Below are positions 9,801-17,840 of a DNA stretch of 53,926 nt, piece after piece. Origin of the DNA: Anammoximicrobium sp032229885 (GTDB lineage Bacteria > Planctomycetota > Planctomycetia > Pirellulales > Pirellulaceae). Numbering within the stretch: position 1 is the first letter of the stretch; the number at the start of each line of letters is the position of its first letter. The stretch covers positions 1 through 53,926 of the forward strand of contig JAVYAJ010000139.1 in assembly GCA_032229885.1 (NCBI GenBank). The letters run 5' to 3'. The position numbers and the translations under genes were made by a program. The notes beneath the pieces are model-generated. The model was not told the DNA's origin and ran no database searches. It saw only the letters and a list, made by a program, of their open reading frames with translations.

Positions 9801-10361
9801 GTGGACGATGACAGCCTGACGAAGACCACCGGCGAACTGCCTCGCCACGTGCCGGGCAAGTTCAGCCTGCGGGCGGTGGACGACGCCGAACGCGGCGCGT
9901 GTCTCGAACTGGAACTGCACGGGGACAGCAGCCTGTCGGACTATATAGGCGAGTACTGCGCGATCGCGGCCGACACGGCGGCGCCGCTGGCCGGCGAGCC
10001 GCACACGTTGGGCCTGTGGGTGAAAGGCAACTCGTCGTGGGGCAAGATCGTATTCGAATTCCAGGATGCGGCGGGCTGTGTCTGGCGCACGCATGGGAAC
10101 GAATGGCACGATTGGCCGGGCGAGCTATCGATCGACTTCGATGGGTGGCACTTGATCCAATTCCCGATCGACACCCGCTCGCCGATCATCTACTCGTCCC
10201 CCGGCGGTCGTTGCCAGCGCCGCAAGGGATCGAACCGCCAGATCACTTATCCGATCAGCCTCAGCAAACTGTACGTCGTGATGAATCGCCGAGCTCTCGA
10301 CCCGACTGAAATGCAAGCTGTAACGCCCACGATCCGAATCAGCTCGCTGGGCGGCTACTGA
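6873..10361 (+). CDS. Large secreted glycosidase-like protein
   Basis: The 1163-aa protein starts with a Sec signal peptide (VLAVSTAMAVCFLFVCGPSRAAD). Residues about 230-260 are an Ala/Asp/Ser/Thr linker with repeated DTAG and SDTAG units. The middle (about 560-900) looks like a TIM-barrel glycoside hydrolase: YGIWWFGRAHYGCDDL, then KTTFGWTKYTEADF, ILIFHESYRN, KIIIGNTSASA and DYLGIETAAGQTG, with acidic residues on strand ends (HE, IE) as catalytic candidates. The end of the protein (about 1010-1163) is a beta-rich, carbohydrate-binding-like domain (LGLWVKGNSSWGKIVFEF, IDFDGWHLIQFPID). No exact GH family could be named. ATG 6873 gives a proper leader; the next ATG (6885) is equally possible. 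Confidence 0.75.
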   Translation: MSIPMPRVLAVSTAMAVCFLFVCGPSRAADQAVKPTVVAIPLASGDDTIRLSVTPGSKSFTQLALEFADGSEKRLTLAVMAQTLTRRVRKSPGGATPPNEPIRAEDAFVSVSGMNLRLYARPNLLRYTDPQQDELLERWDTLPGASQTFIHHEFRSLPDRVERWINGCYAGMFPAVGGLRQVRVSLPPDAAIRDDASFRRPTIEQPYCALDISRIAKPGAMRDARVVWLEHGADAANADTAGVDMASSDTAGSDANSAGASAAPHRVDGVPLLVADGSGNGDVGVVREMKGSWALECDEHLSRTPFDGMPETLHFSVPPAFYHRAYVLCAAEPDPAKDPVLTLRMTRFARSGRGEAMSHTSVTLPRGDERPAENLRQVGTIRYDVDDRAVETPLYLARLDLDVGAIVDLLGPGADRDWPMLDGRYLDIDLLGKMAGIKPARDSTSAVHVFGLTLERSPAEFALVPRQPGNIFHNDETPETMVEVTAVAPCQTTLSWHIRDVTGTLVREESVAMDFASAGEQRRHTIDLRAPRVGWYELKFALARQGDDRPFFAHRAAFALLGRDRRQAGYDSPYGIWWFGRAHYGCDDLATIGPMLHKAGFRKTTFGWTKYTEADFAPWHVTLNQIGWVFKPDDVPGTQQRVADLMDKFPHCKSILIFHESYRNYLPAELFGIPQEDDAQVTEQARRRVEIATAAARLYRDQFPDLKIIIGNTSASAAIIASLLRHGFDPTLADYLGIETAAGQTGIPEKLWEGGPQGAYLTRDVARRFGCNLPVTGCYEYTARCERNLGAQRHAEFYVRDILMAHAYNYQHISPGLLYDAGNAYAHTLWGGGGVCQRNPLLYPKPAYVALAALTNALDQVKFRRRVPTGSLTVYALEFDRADGRRAYALWTPRATVELALRFPPDVAPELTDFYGGVSAPAAAAGPLSLIVGPAPRYLLADRALAAAQVVRQITESAPPDFRVADTLDGARAWRLVDDDSLTKTTGELPRHVPGKFSLRAVDDAERGACLELELHGDSSLSDYIGEYCAIAADTAAPLAGEPHTLGLWVKGNSSWGKIVFEFQDAAGCVWRTHGNEWHDWPGELSIDFDGWHLIQFPIDTRSPIIYSSPGGRCQRRKGSNRQITYPISLSKLYVVMNRRALDPTEMQAVTPTIRISSLGGY

Positions 10362-10490
10362 ACGGCGACACTGAACAACCGTACGCCGCCGCTGGCCCAG
10401 GAATGACACGCCAGGCAATGAATAACGTGCTGGGCCGCGACAGACGGGATGGCTGCTCGACCCACACACGATGGCGGCGTGAACGTCGGC

Positions 10491-10523
10491 CGTGAACAGA
10501 CCGTGAACAGACCGCGAACAGAC
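10491..10523 (+). repeat. Three 11-bp direct repeats before the MnmE-like gene
   Basis: CGTGAACAGAC occurs at 10491-10501 and 10502-10512, and CGCGAACAGAC at 10513-10523. ATG follows one base later at 10525. A partial unit (GCGTGAAC) lies at about 10478. The array fills the place where a Shine-Dalgarno sequence would be, and none is visible. Confidence 0.85.
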
Positions 10524-10524
10524 G

Positions 10525-11769
10525 ATGGCCGAATCCATGTCGAAAACGCCTGCGCTGCCGGCCGACGAACGCGACGAAGCCGCGCGTCCGCCTGTGGCGC
10601 GGGCCGTCTTGGGGGCGGCGATGGGGCGGGGCGACGCGGGTTGCCGTGCGGCCATGCTGACTCCGCCAGGGCGCGGGGCGATCGCGACGATCGGCGTGGT
10701 GGGACCGCAGGCCGCTCGCGTGGTCGCGGCCCGCTTTCAAGCGGCCAGCGGGTGTCCGCTGGACGAGACGCCGTGCGAGCGCATCGTCTTTGGCCGCTGG
10801 GCCAGCGACGAGACGGCGGCGGAAGAAGTGGTGGTCGTTCGCCGCGCGCCGGATCGCGTCGAGATCCATTGTCATGGCGGGCGGGCAGCGGCGGCCGCGA
10901 TCCTGCGGTCGCTGAAGACGGCCGCCGTTGGCGAGACGTCTTGGCAACAGTTGGTGCGCGAGTGTACGCCAGACGCGATCGAGGCCGAGGCTCGGATCGC
11001 GCTGTCGGCGGTGCGCACCGAGCGGGCGGCGGCGATTCTGCTGGACCAGTGGCGGGGCGCGCTGCGCGGGGCGCTTGCCGAGGCGGCGCGCCTCGTCCGG
11101 CAAGGTCTGGCGAGCGAAGCGACGGAAACGTTGCGCGAGCTCGACGCGCGCTCGGACGTCGGCCTGCACCTGGTCGAGCCGTGGCGGATCGTTCTGACCG
11201 GACGTCCCAACGTGGGCAAGAGCAGCCTGGTCAACGCGCTGTTGGGCTTCGAGCGGTGCATCGTCCACGACCAGCCGGGCACGACGCGCGACGTTGTGAC
11301 GGCCAGTACGGCCTTGGACGGCTGGCCGGTCGAGCTGGCGGACACCGGCGGCTGGCGGGACGCGGACGACGAGATCGAAGCGGCTGGCCTTGCGCAGGCG
11401 GCGCAGCAGCTTCGCCGGGCGGATCTGGTTGTGACTGTGTTCGATCTGTCTGCGCCTTGGACGAGCGACGACGACCGACTGGGCAGCGCGTGGCCTCGCG
11501 CATTGATCGTCCACAATAAATATGATCTGCCTCCGAGCGCTTCTTCGCGCAGGCCGGCGGGCTTGATCGTCAGCGCTGCGCGCGGCATCGGCATCGAGCC
11601 GCTGATCGACGCGCTGGCGCGGCGTCTCGTTCCACAGCCGCCGCCGCCCGGGGCCGCGGTGCCGTACACCCGCGACCAGGTCGGCGCGATTCGCGCTGCG
11701 CTGGCCGCGCTGGCCGCGGGCGACGCGGACGGGGCGCTCGAGCTGATCGAACCGCAGCTTGCGGGCTGA
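10525..11769 (+). CDS. mnmE: Divergent MnmE-like GTPase lacking the C-terminal cysteine motif
   Basis: The 414-aa protein has the MnmE order. A TrmE N-terminal domain (LTPPGRGAIATI at 45-56, EIHCHGG at 113-119) is followed by a helical segment and a Ras-like G domain. The G motifs are GRPNVGKSSL (226-235), PGTTRD, DTGG (canonically DTAG), NKYD and SAA. The DDEIE segment keeps the glutamate used for K+-stimulated hydrolysis. MnmE with MnmG installs the carboxymethylaminomethyl group on wobble U34 of tRNAs. Two hallmarks are missing: the FLNGK-D-QAEA stretch is eroded, and the protein ends ELIEPQLAG without the terminal C-x-G-K. It may be a planctomycete variant or a repurposed paralogue. The start is unsure (ATGs at 10525, 10537, 10621, 10654), with direct repeats just upstream. 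Confidence 0.75.
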   Translation: MAESMSKTPALPADERDEAARPPVARAVLGAAMGRGDAGCRAAMLTPPGRGAIATIGVVGPQAARVVAARFQAASGCPLDETPCERIVFGRWASDETAAEEVVVVRRAPDRVEIHCHGGRAAAAAILRSLKTAAVGETSWQQLVRECTPDAIEAEARIALSAVRTERAAAILLDQWRGALRGALAEAARLVRQGLASEATETLRELDARSDVGLHLVEPWRIVLTGRPNVGKSSLVNALLGFERCIVHDQPGTTRDVVTASTALDGWPVELADTGGWRDADDEIEAAGLAQAAQQLRRADLVVTVFDLSAPWTSDDDRLGSAWPRALIVHNKYDLPPSASSRRPAGLIVSAARGIGIEPLIDALARRLVPQPPPPGAAVPYTRDQVGAIRAALAALAAGDADGALELIEPQLAG

Positions 11770-11822
11770 AGTCCGGCGGCCGCGTCCGGCGGCTCCGCGA
11801 TGTCGGTGCGACCTGTGCGGCC

Positions 11823-11841
11823 AAGCGGCTGGAAGCCGCTT
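11823..11841. terminator. Hairpin between convergent genes
   Basis: AAGCGGCT (11823-11830), loop GGA, AGCCGCTT (11834-11841) is an 8-bp perfect stem in the 126-bp gap where the MnmE-like gene and the DUF697 GTPase gene meet tail to tail. No strong T-run follows in either direction, so it is either a weak bidirectional terminator or an intergenic hairpin repeat. Confidence 0.45.
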
Positions 11842-11895
11842 CTACGAGTGCCTGTGGCGCCGTGTGCCCACTCGACGGACGTTGCGTGGCGGTCG

Positions 11896-13074
11896 CTACG
11901 CCGAGGGCTCGCGGTGATGCGTCTTCCACATCCGGGCGGCCTCGGCCAACTGGTCGCGCCAGACCCGTTCCAACTCGCGGGCCGACGGTGCGTTGCCCGC
12001 GCGAACTTGTCCGAAATACCAGCCGCAGGCTTTGCCCAATCCATACGTGTAGGCATAGGCCATCGCGGCATTGGCCGCGGCGCCCACGAACGGAATGAAC
12101 TTGAGCGTCCCGCGGACGATCTGGCGAGCCAACAGGCGTCCGCCGATCGGCGCGGCCAGTTCGAGCAGCGTGCGCACACCTGGCTGCTGGCCGTAGACCG
12201 CGGCCAGACGATAGACCAAGTGCGACTGGACGGCGGCGACGACGGGAATGTCCAGCCACGGCACGGGCACGGCGGCGGCCGAAGCGGCCAGCATGCTGTG
12301 GCCGATCACCAGCGGCAGGGCGCGGCGGTCGTTCAGCTCGCGGAGCGACGCCATCGCTTCGTGCAGCGCCAGCAAGGACTGTCGATAGGCGGCCGGCAGC
12401 ATGGCCAAGATCGCATCCTTGAGCCGCTGGCCGCCAAAGTCCGGCTGATCGAAACCATCGTCCGGCTGCGTCAGATCCACGGGAACGATCTGGTCGACCA
12501 GCCCGGAAAAACGCTCTCGCTGGGCGTCCAACGTGCGCTGCAAATCGCCCGGCAGCGGCGCCGTCGGCGGATCCGAGTCGAACGGGTCGGGATGCGGGTG
12601 CTGTTGTCCCGGATAGGCTTCGTGCAGGCACGTCAGCGCCAACAGGACCGGCCGCGTGGGGACGGATTTGCGAATCGCACGCAGCGGTTCGACGACGTCG
12701 GACAGCGCATGGTCCAGTGCCCGCACGGTGACGATCACCACTTGCGCGGCCGTCGTAAAGCGCGCGATGTCTTCGGTTGGGTCGTAGCGCGTTTCGCCGA
12801 GACCCCGTGTGTCCAGAAAGCGGACCAGGGGCGACTCGACGGAGGGAAAGTCGTACTGCTCGGACCGCTGCGTCTGCGGGCGATAGCCGCAGCCGATCTC
12901 GGCTCGCTCGGCCCCCGTCAGATATTTCACGAGCGTCGTCTTGCCGCTGCCCGTCTTGCCCAACAGCCAGAACGTCGGCACCGGAGCGCGATCCAGCAGT
13001 TGTTCCCGACGACGTCGATACTCGTCTTCGGACAGGGTGTGAAAAAGAAACCGGGCCTTGAGCTTATCGAACAC
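11896..13074 (-). CDS. Membrane-associated GTPase with DUF697 domain
   Basis: The protein of about 392 aa has an Era/YcjF-type G domain with P-loop GKTGSGKTTL and switch motif DTRGLGE. The position that normally carries NKxD reads LTCLHEA, as in some DUF697-linked GTPases. The C-terminal half holds the hydrophobic DUF697 region (IGHSMLAASAAAVPVPWLDI, then IPFVGAAANAAMAYAYTYG), suggesting inner-membrane association. The function of these GTPases is poorly known; links to envelope stress and metal handling have been suggested for relatives. GTG at 13074 (before FDKLKARF) is chosen because AAGGTG lies 5 nt upstream; ATG at 13125 is the alternative. It is convergent with the MnmE-like gene and divergent from trxB. 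Confidence 0.8.
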   Translation of the reverse strand: MFDKLKARFLFHTLSEDEYRRRREQLLDRAPVPTFWLLGKTGSGKTTLVKYLTGAERAEIGCGYRPQTQRSEQYDFPSVESPLVRFLDTRGLGETRYDPTEDIARFTTAAQVVIVTVRALDHALSDVVEPLRAIRKSVPTRPVLLALTCLHEAYPGQQHPHPDPFDSDPPTAPLPGDLQRTLDAQRERFSGLVDQIVPVDLTQPDDGFDQPDFGGQRLKDAILAMLPAAYRQSLLALHEAMASLRELNDRRALPLVIGHSMLAASAAAVPVPWLDIPVVAAVQSHLVYRLAAVYGQQPGVRTLLELAAPIGGRLLARQIVRGTLKFIPFVGAAANAAMAYAYTYGLGKACGWYFGQVRAGNAPSARELERVWRDQLAEAARMWKTHHREPSA

Positions 13075-13397
13075 GCAGGCACCTTGATTTCGCGAGCCAG
13101 TTCTCCGGCGCATGGCCGACGGCAAAGCAGGGGCGGGCCGGTTCGGACGCCGCGTTAGTCTACCGCGCTTGGCGTCGTCTCGCTATGCGCGGCCCCCGTC
13201 GCGCTGGACCGGCGCTCGGCCGAGGGCGGCAGGCGGCACGAAGCCTCGACGCTCGCGCTGGTCGAATGGGTCGGATCGGGTAGAGCAGCGCAAGGCATAC
13301 TGGACGGACGGCCCGCTTCGCCTACAATGCCGATTTCCCGAATGCCAGCGCCCGCGACGGCGGGCAGGCAGACGCATCACGTGCAGGAGCAGGAGAC

Positions 13398-14456
13398 ATG
13401 GCGGAAAAGGTCGTCATCATCGGCAGCGGCCCCGCGGGTTGGTCGGCAGCCATCTACGCGGCTCGAGCCAATCTGCAACCGTTGCTGTTCGAGGGAACAC
13501 CGCACCCGGAGATGATTCCGCTGGGCCAGTTGGCCTTTACGACCGAAATCGAAAACTATGCGGGTTTTCCCGCGGGCGACATCCGCGCTTTTGTCGAGAG
13601 CGCGGTCGCGACAGACCGCCATTATAATCTGCCGCCGGTTCCTCGGGGGCACGAGCGCGACGGCCGGCCCTACTACGCGGTCCAAGGCGTCGAGCTGATG
13701 GAATTGATGAAGCAGCAGGCGCTGAACTTCGGCACGCGCGTCGTCGGCGACGATATCGTCGACGTCGATTTTGCGAGCCGCCCGTTCGAGGTGCGGCCGG
13801 CTTCGGGAACGCCGGTCCAGACGCAAACCGTGATCGTAGCGACCGGCGCGCGGGCCAACTATCTGGGCCTGCCGTCCGAGGAACAGTACAAGAATCGCGG
13901 CGTCAGCGCGTGCGCCGTGTGCGACGGAGCGCTGCCTCGGTTTCGGAACAAGCCGTTGGCGGTCATCGGCGGAGGCGATTCGGCCATTGAAGAAGCGGCC
14001 TATCTGGCGGGCTTCGCCGAGCGGGTTTACCTGGTGCATCGCCGCGACGAGCTCCGTGCGTCGAAGATCATGCAGCAGCGGGCCACCGAGAACCCCAAGA
14101 TCGAAATCGTCTGGAGCCACGTGGTCGCCGAGGTTTTGGGCAATGAACAGGACGGCGTGACGGGTCTGAGGCTGAAAAGCACCAAGGACGAGACACATCG
14201 CGAGTTGCCGGTCGCGGGAATGTTCGTCTCGATCGGCCACACGCCGAATACGGCGTTCCTGCGCGGCAAGCTCGACATGAACGCACAGGGGTACATCCTC
14301 CGACCGACGCCGTTCCGCACTGCGACGAGCGTCGCCGGAGTATTCGCCGCGGGCGACGTCGCCGACGACTACTATCGCCAAGCCATTACGTCGGCGGGAG
14401 CGGGCTGCATGGCCGCCCTGGATGCGGAACGGTACCTGGCCGCGTTAGAGCACTGA
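13398..14456 (+). CDS. trxB: Thioredoxin reductase
   Basis: The 352-aa pyridine nucleotide-disulfide oxidoreductase has the FAD-binding motif GSGPAGWSAA near the N-terminus, the redox pair CAVCDG, the NADPH-binding motif GGGDSAIEEA, and the C-terminal FAD motif GVFAAGDVADDYYRQA. It reduces thioredoxin with NADPH in the cytoplasm. It is longer than E. coli TrxB (about 320 aa) because roughly 35 residues are inserted after GFPAGD and before QGVELM (SAVATDRHYNLPPVPRGHER and on), near the FAD domain surface. GGAG six bases before ATG fits. The next gene starts 18 bp downstream, with AGGAGG in the gap, so they are probably co-transcribed. Confidence 0.93.
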   Translation: MAEKVVIIGSGPAGWSAAIYAARANLQPLLFEGTPHPEMIPLGQLAFTTEIENYAGFPAGDIRAFVESAVATDRHYNLPPVPRGHERDGRPYYAVQGVELMELMKQQALNFGTRVVGDDIVDVDFASRPFEVRPASGTPVQTQTVIVATGARANYLGLPSEEQYKNRGVSACAVCDGALPRFRNKPLAVIGGGDSAIEEAAYLAGFAERVYLVHRRDELRASKIMQQRATENPKIEIVWSHVVAEVLGNEQDGVTGLRLKSTKDETHRELPVAGMFVSIGHTPNTAFLRGKLDMNAQGYILRPTPFRTATSVAGVFAAGDVADDYYRQAITSAGAGCMAALDAERYLAALEH

Positions 14457-14474
14457 CAGGAGGGCGATCCACCG

Positions 14475-15539
14475 ATGACGAAGCTCAGCCAGCAACCGAC
14501 GGTCCAGACGCACGTCTCGCGACGGGCGTTCTTGCAATGCGCGGCGCTCGCCGCGGGCGCGTCGTCAGCCGCCGTATTGACCGGTGGAGAAGCTCCGGTC
14601 ACGGCAGACGCGGACCCGACGCCGAGGGCAGCGAAGGCGTCGTCAACGCCTGGTGCGGCGACGTCGGACGCGGCGACATCTGACACGGCAAAGCCCAAAA
14701 CCACAGCGCCCACCTGGAAGTACGCGATCTGCAACGAGACGTTTGGCGATTGGCCGCCCGAGCGGATTTTTCAATTCGCGGCCGAGTGCGGCTATGCGGG
14801 CGTCGAGATTGCCCCGTTCACGATCGATCCCGACGTGCGGAAGATCCCGCCGACGACGCGGGCCCGTCTGCGGGATCAGGCCGCCCGGGCCGGGATCGAG
14901 CTGGTTGGTTTGCATTGGCTGTTGGCCAAGACGCGCGGCTTTCATCTGACCAGCCCCGACCCTGCCGTGCGACGCCAGACGGCCGAGTATCTGCGGGAAC
15001 TGGGCCGTTTCTGCCACGACATGGGAGGGCGCGTCATGGTGTTCGGATCGCCCCAGCAGCGAAACCTGCTGCCGGGCGTCAGCCGCCAGCAAGCGACGGA
15101 CTATGCGGTCGAAGTCTTTCGCGCGATCATGCCTGCGCTGGCCGATCTGGACGTCATCCTGGCTTTGGAACCGTTGTCGCACCGGACGACGACCTTCATG
15201 ACGACCGCGGCCGAGGCCGTGGCGGTGGCCGAGCAGGTTGATTCGCCCAACTGTCGCCTGTTGCTGGACTGTCTGGCGATGAGTTCCGAAACCATCGCCG
15301 CCGCTGACCTGATCCGAACCTACCATCGACATCTGGTCCACTTTCACGCCAACGACCGCAACGGACAGGGGCCGGGCATGGGCGACCTCGATTTTGACGC
15401 GGTGTTTCGAGCCCTGCGCGACGTAGGCTATCGCCACTACGTTTCCGTCGAGGTCTTTGACACGTCGCCGGGCGGCGAGACGATCGCGCGGCGGAGCATC
15501 GCGCACATGCGCAGCGTCGAACGTCGCCTGACGAATTGA
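14475..15539 (+). CDS. Exported sugar phosphate isomerase/epimerase-like protein
   Basis: The 354-aa xylose isomerase-like TIM barrel (AP endonuclease 2 superfamily, hydroxypyruvate isomerase type) has a twin-arginine-like leader (VSRRAFLQCAALAAGASSA). An Ala/Thr/Ser linker with two 15-nt repeats follows (residues about 50-72). The barrel begins at WKYAICNETFGDWP. Metal-site candidates are EIAPF, LEPLSHR, DCLAMSS, HFHANDRNGQGPG and SVEVFD. Its reaction is unknown; planctomycetes have many such exported copies, possibly acting on sugars or inositol derivatives. It sits 18 bp after trxB, and the moxR frame begins around its stop codon. Confidence 0.85.
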   Translation: MTKLSQQPTVQTHVSRRAFLQCAALAAGASSAAVLTGGEAPVTADADPTPRAAKASSTPGAATSDAATSDTAKPKTTAPTWKYAICNETFGDWPPERIFQFAAECGYAGVEIAPFTIDPDVRKIPPTTRARLRDQAARAGIELVGLHWLLAKTRGFHLTSPDPAVRRQTAEYLRELGRFCHDMGGRVMVFGSPQQRNLLPGVSRQQATDYAVEVFRAIMPALADLDVILALEPLSHRTTTFMTTAAEAVAVAEQVDSPNCRLLLDCLAMSSETIAAADLIRTYHRHLVHFHANDRNGQGPGMGDLDFDAVFRALRDVGYRHYVSVEVFDTSPGGETIARRSIAHMRSVERRLTN

Positions 15540-15604
15540 AGCGCGCCTCGCGAATCGAAGCGCGCCTGGCGACGCAGGACGCACTCCACGGAGGATCAGC
15601 ACTC

Positions 15605-16660
15605 GTGTCCGGTAAAACCCGCAGCATTGGCGACATCTTGCAGGAGTTCGCCCAGCACCGAAACCTGATGCAACAAGAGCTGCAAAAGGTGATCGTGGGC
15701 CAGCAGGACGTCATCGAGCAACTGTTTGCGGCGATCTTCACCCGCGGCCACTGCCTGCTCGAGGGCGTACCGGGGTTGGCCAAAACGCTGATGGTCAGCA
15801 CCCTGTCGCAGATCCTCGACGTGACGTTCAAACGCGTCCAATTCACGCCAGATCTGATGCCGTCCGACATCACGGGCACGAACGTGTTGGACGAAGACGA
15901 CAGCGGCCGCCGTAACTTTCGCTTTGTCGAAGGTCCGGTGTTCACGAACATCCTGCTGGCGGATGAGATCAACCGCACGCCGCCCAAGACTCAGGCCGCG
16001 TTGTTGCAGGCGATGCAAGAGCGCGAGGTCAGCGTCGGCCGCGCCACGTATCCGCTGCCCGAACCGTTTTTCACGATCGCGACCCAGAACCCGATCGAAC
16101 AAGAAGGCACGTATCCGCTGCCCGAGGCTCAGTTGGATCGGTTCATGTTCAACATCAAGGTCGACTATCCGACCGCCGAGGAAGAAGAACGCATCCTGGC
16201 CGTGACGACGCGGCAGGAAAAGATCGAGACGCGAAAGGTGATGTCGGCCAAGACGATCGTGACGGCTCAACGGCTCGTGAACTCGGTGGCCGTCAGCGAG
16301 CACATCATCAAGTACGTTGCCCGGCTCGTCCGCGCCACGCGCCCCAAAGACCCAAGCGCGCCGCCGTTCGTCCGTGAATTGGTCGATTGGGGCGCCGGCC
16401 CTCGTGCGGGCCAGTTCCTGATCAACGGCGGCAAGGCGCTGGCCGCGATGGAAGGCCGCTTCTCGATCGGCATCGCCGATGTCCGCAAGATCGCCGTCCC
16501 CGTCCTGCGGCACCGTCTCAGCACGAACTTTCAGGCCCAGGCCGAAGGCTTGGGAACCGACGACTTGATCCATCGGTTGATCGAGACCATTCCCGAGCCG
16601 GATTTTCCCAAATTCGTCGCGACCGGATCGCCCCGAGCGCCCGTGCCACCGCCGACGTGA
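15605..16660 (+). CDS. MoxR-family AAA+ ATPase
   Basis: The 351-aa AAA+ protein has Walker A GVPGLAKT, Walker B LLADEINR, sensor ATQNPIEQEGTYPLPEAQLD, and a C-terminal lid domain ending VRKIAVPVLRHRL. MoxR ATPases act as chaperones, usually with VWA and DUF58 partners, in maturing metalloenzymes or envelope complexes. GTG at 15605 is chosen because GGAGG lies 10 nt upstream; a TTG at 15536, overlapping the previous stop, would add 23 residues but lacks a ribosome binding site. It is the third gene of the trxB cluster. No DUF58 or VWA gene follows, which is unusual for MoxR; the vWA domain in the giant protein 24 kb away is the only one in the window. Confidence 0.92.
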   Translation: MSGKTRSIGDILQEFAQHRNLMQQELQKVIVGQQDVIEQLFAAIFTRGHCLLEGVPGLAKTLMVSTLSQILDVTFKRVQFTPDLMPSDITGTNVLDEDDSGRRNFRFVEGPVFTNILLADEINRTPPKTQAALLQAMQEREVSVGRATYPLPEPFFTIATQNPIEQEGTYPLPEAQLDRFMFNIKVDYPTAEEEERILAVTTRQEKIETRKVMSAKTIVTAQRLVNSVAVSEHIIKYVARLVRATRPKDPSAPPFVRELVDWGAGPRAGQFLINGGKALAAMEGRFSIGIADVRKIAVPVLRHRLSTNFQAQAEGLGTDDLIHRLIETIPEPDFPKFVATGSPRAPVPPPT

Positions 16661-17256
16661 CGCGCCGGCGGGTGGCGATTGGGCCGTGCGCGGGGCGAAC
16701 AGGGCCACGAACGCCACGCGGTGCGCCGTGCGCGTGGACAGAAGCCCACTCGACGAGGTTGTGTTCCCCGCAGCCCGCGGCATGGGCAGCAACCCATGGG
16801 ATATATGCCGGCCATCCCACGGCGACGGGTCAGCGACGGTAAGCCGGTTGGTCAACCGTATTTGCGCCTTGATCCCGCGATCGGATCGTGAAAGGTCCGC
16901 GTCCGTGCGGTGGCGTAGCGCAGACGTCCCTCCCCGACCCGAGCCTGGTGACAATGTGTTTTCCCAGTGTTCTTGATCACGCGACTTGGGCAGCTTCGCG
17001 GTGTTTTTGGGGCGTCTGGCGATGGCACAGCTCGCGCGTAAGACACAGAGGCGATGCGGCCGAGATCCCGCGCCGAACCGAAGTAGTGTATTTTACCGAA
17101 CCCTTTTTTCCGGACACGACGTTCCGCGACAGACCGATTATTGAGGTTACGGGAATACTTTTTGCCATCACGTACGAAGACGCCAGTGTATGGTTGCTTT
17201 GTCCTGTCTCAGACTTGTCATGCCGCATCGGCACAGAGGCACGGGAAGGACGAATC
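16661..17256. other. Intergenic, one small hairpin
   Basis: About 600 bp lie after moxR. CATGGG-CAGCAA-CCCATG at 16781-16798 is a 6-bp hairpin. From about 17085 the sequence turns AT-richer (TTTTACC, CCCTTTTTTCC, ATACTTTTTGCC), a likely promoter zone for the small gene at 17257, though no boxes can be fixed. Longer upstream open frames here read as noise. Confidence 0.4.
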
Positions 17257-17511
17257 ATGGGCGAAATGTGGAAACCGGGAACTCGATCGGATCAGACCTA
17301 CGCGCCGTCACCGGCTGTTATTCGGCGAGAATGCGAGCGGATTCAAGGCACTTGGTCGGAGCGTGAACGTCGCAAGCGGGCCGGCTGGCCAACCGGGAAA
17401 TCGTGGACGCCTCCGCAAATCGAAACATCATCGATCATCGATGCGGTCTGCGACGAGTTCGGCAGTTCGTTGGCCGCGCCTTGGACTTCATGCGACGAAT
17501 CTCGTCGATAA
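17257..17511 (+). CDS. Small hypothetical protein
   Basis: An 84-aa frame starts at ATG 17257, preceded by GGGAAGGA with 6-nt spacing, the best ribosome binding site nearby. The core ECERIQGTWSERERRKRAG followed by a W-(S/T)-x-P segment (KSWTPPQIE) matches a pattern seen in short planctomycete proteins with a charged helix (E-C-x-x-I-Q-x-x-W-x-E-R-E-R-x-K-R). There is no signal peptide, membrane segment or cysteine pair. The final 15 residues look poorly conserved, and the stop may lie beyond the natural end. Function is unknown. Composition is less GC-biased than the neighbouring shadow frames, which favours a real gene. Confidence 0.5.
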   Translation: MGEMWKPGTRSDQTYAPSPAVIRRECERIQGTWSERERRKRAGWPTGKSWTPPQIETSSIIDAVCDEFGSSLAAPWTSCDESRR

Positions 17512-17660
17512 TGCGCCCGGTGCAGTGTCCAGGCTCAAGATCGAGGTGTCGGCGATCGTCAGATCACGGGAATCCGGGACGCTGGCGAGTGCGGGCGCCT
17601 GAAAATCACGATTGGACAAGGAACGATACCGCGCGCTGTCGAGGATGGCACGTTTGATCG

Positions 17661-17733
17661 TAACCCGAAGCGAAAGTGAGAGAGTCACTCAGTAACCCGA
17701 AGCGTAAGCGAGGGAATGCCCGAGTCCCTCGCT
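17661..17733 (+). repeat. TAACCCGAAGCG repeats with hairpin
   Basis: TAACCCGAAGCG occurs at 17661-17672 and 17693-17704, each followed by a GTAAGCGAGG-like tail (first copy diverged). The second copy runs into AGCGAGGGA (17707-17715), a 9-nt loop and TCCCTCGCT (17725-17733), a perfect 9-bp stem. Similar 'CCCGAAGCGTAAGCGAGGGA' elements are scattered in planctomycete genomes (recalled, not searched). Confidence 0.7.
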
Positions 17734-17840
17734 CAAGCCGCGGATTACGTCTCGCGGTCACCCGCGTGCGGTATAGTGCCGCAAGTCACAATTGCCAGGG
17801 CGCTACAGCCAGCCTTTCGCCAGTCCGCGTAGTATCGCAA

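Noticed and set aside
16888..17256. An N-terminal extension of the small protein at 17257
   Set aside because: There is no start signal, composition changes before 17257, and a good ribosome binding site lies just before the internal ATG.
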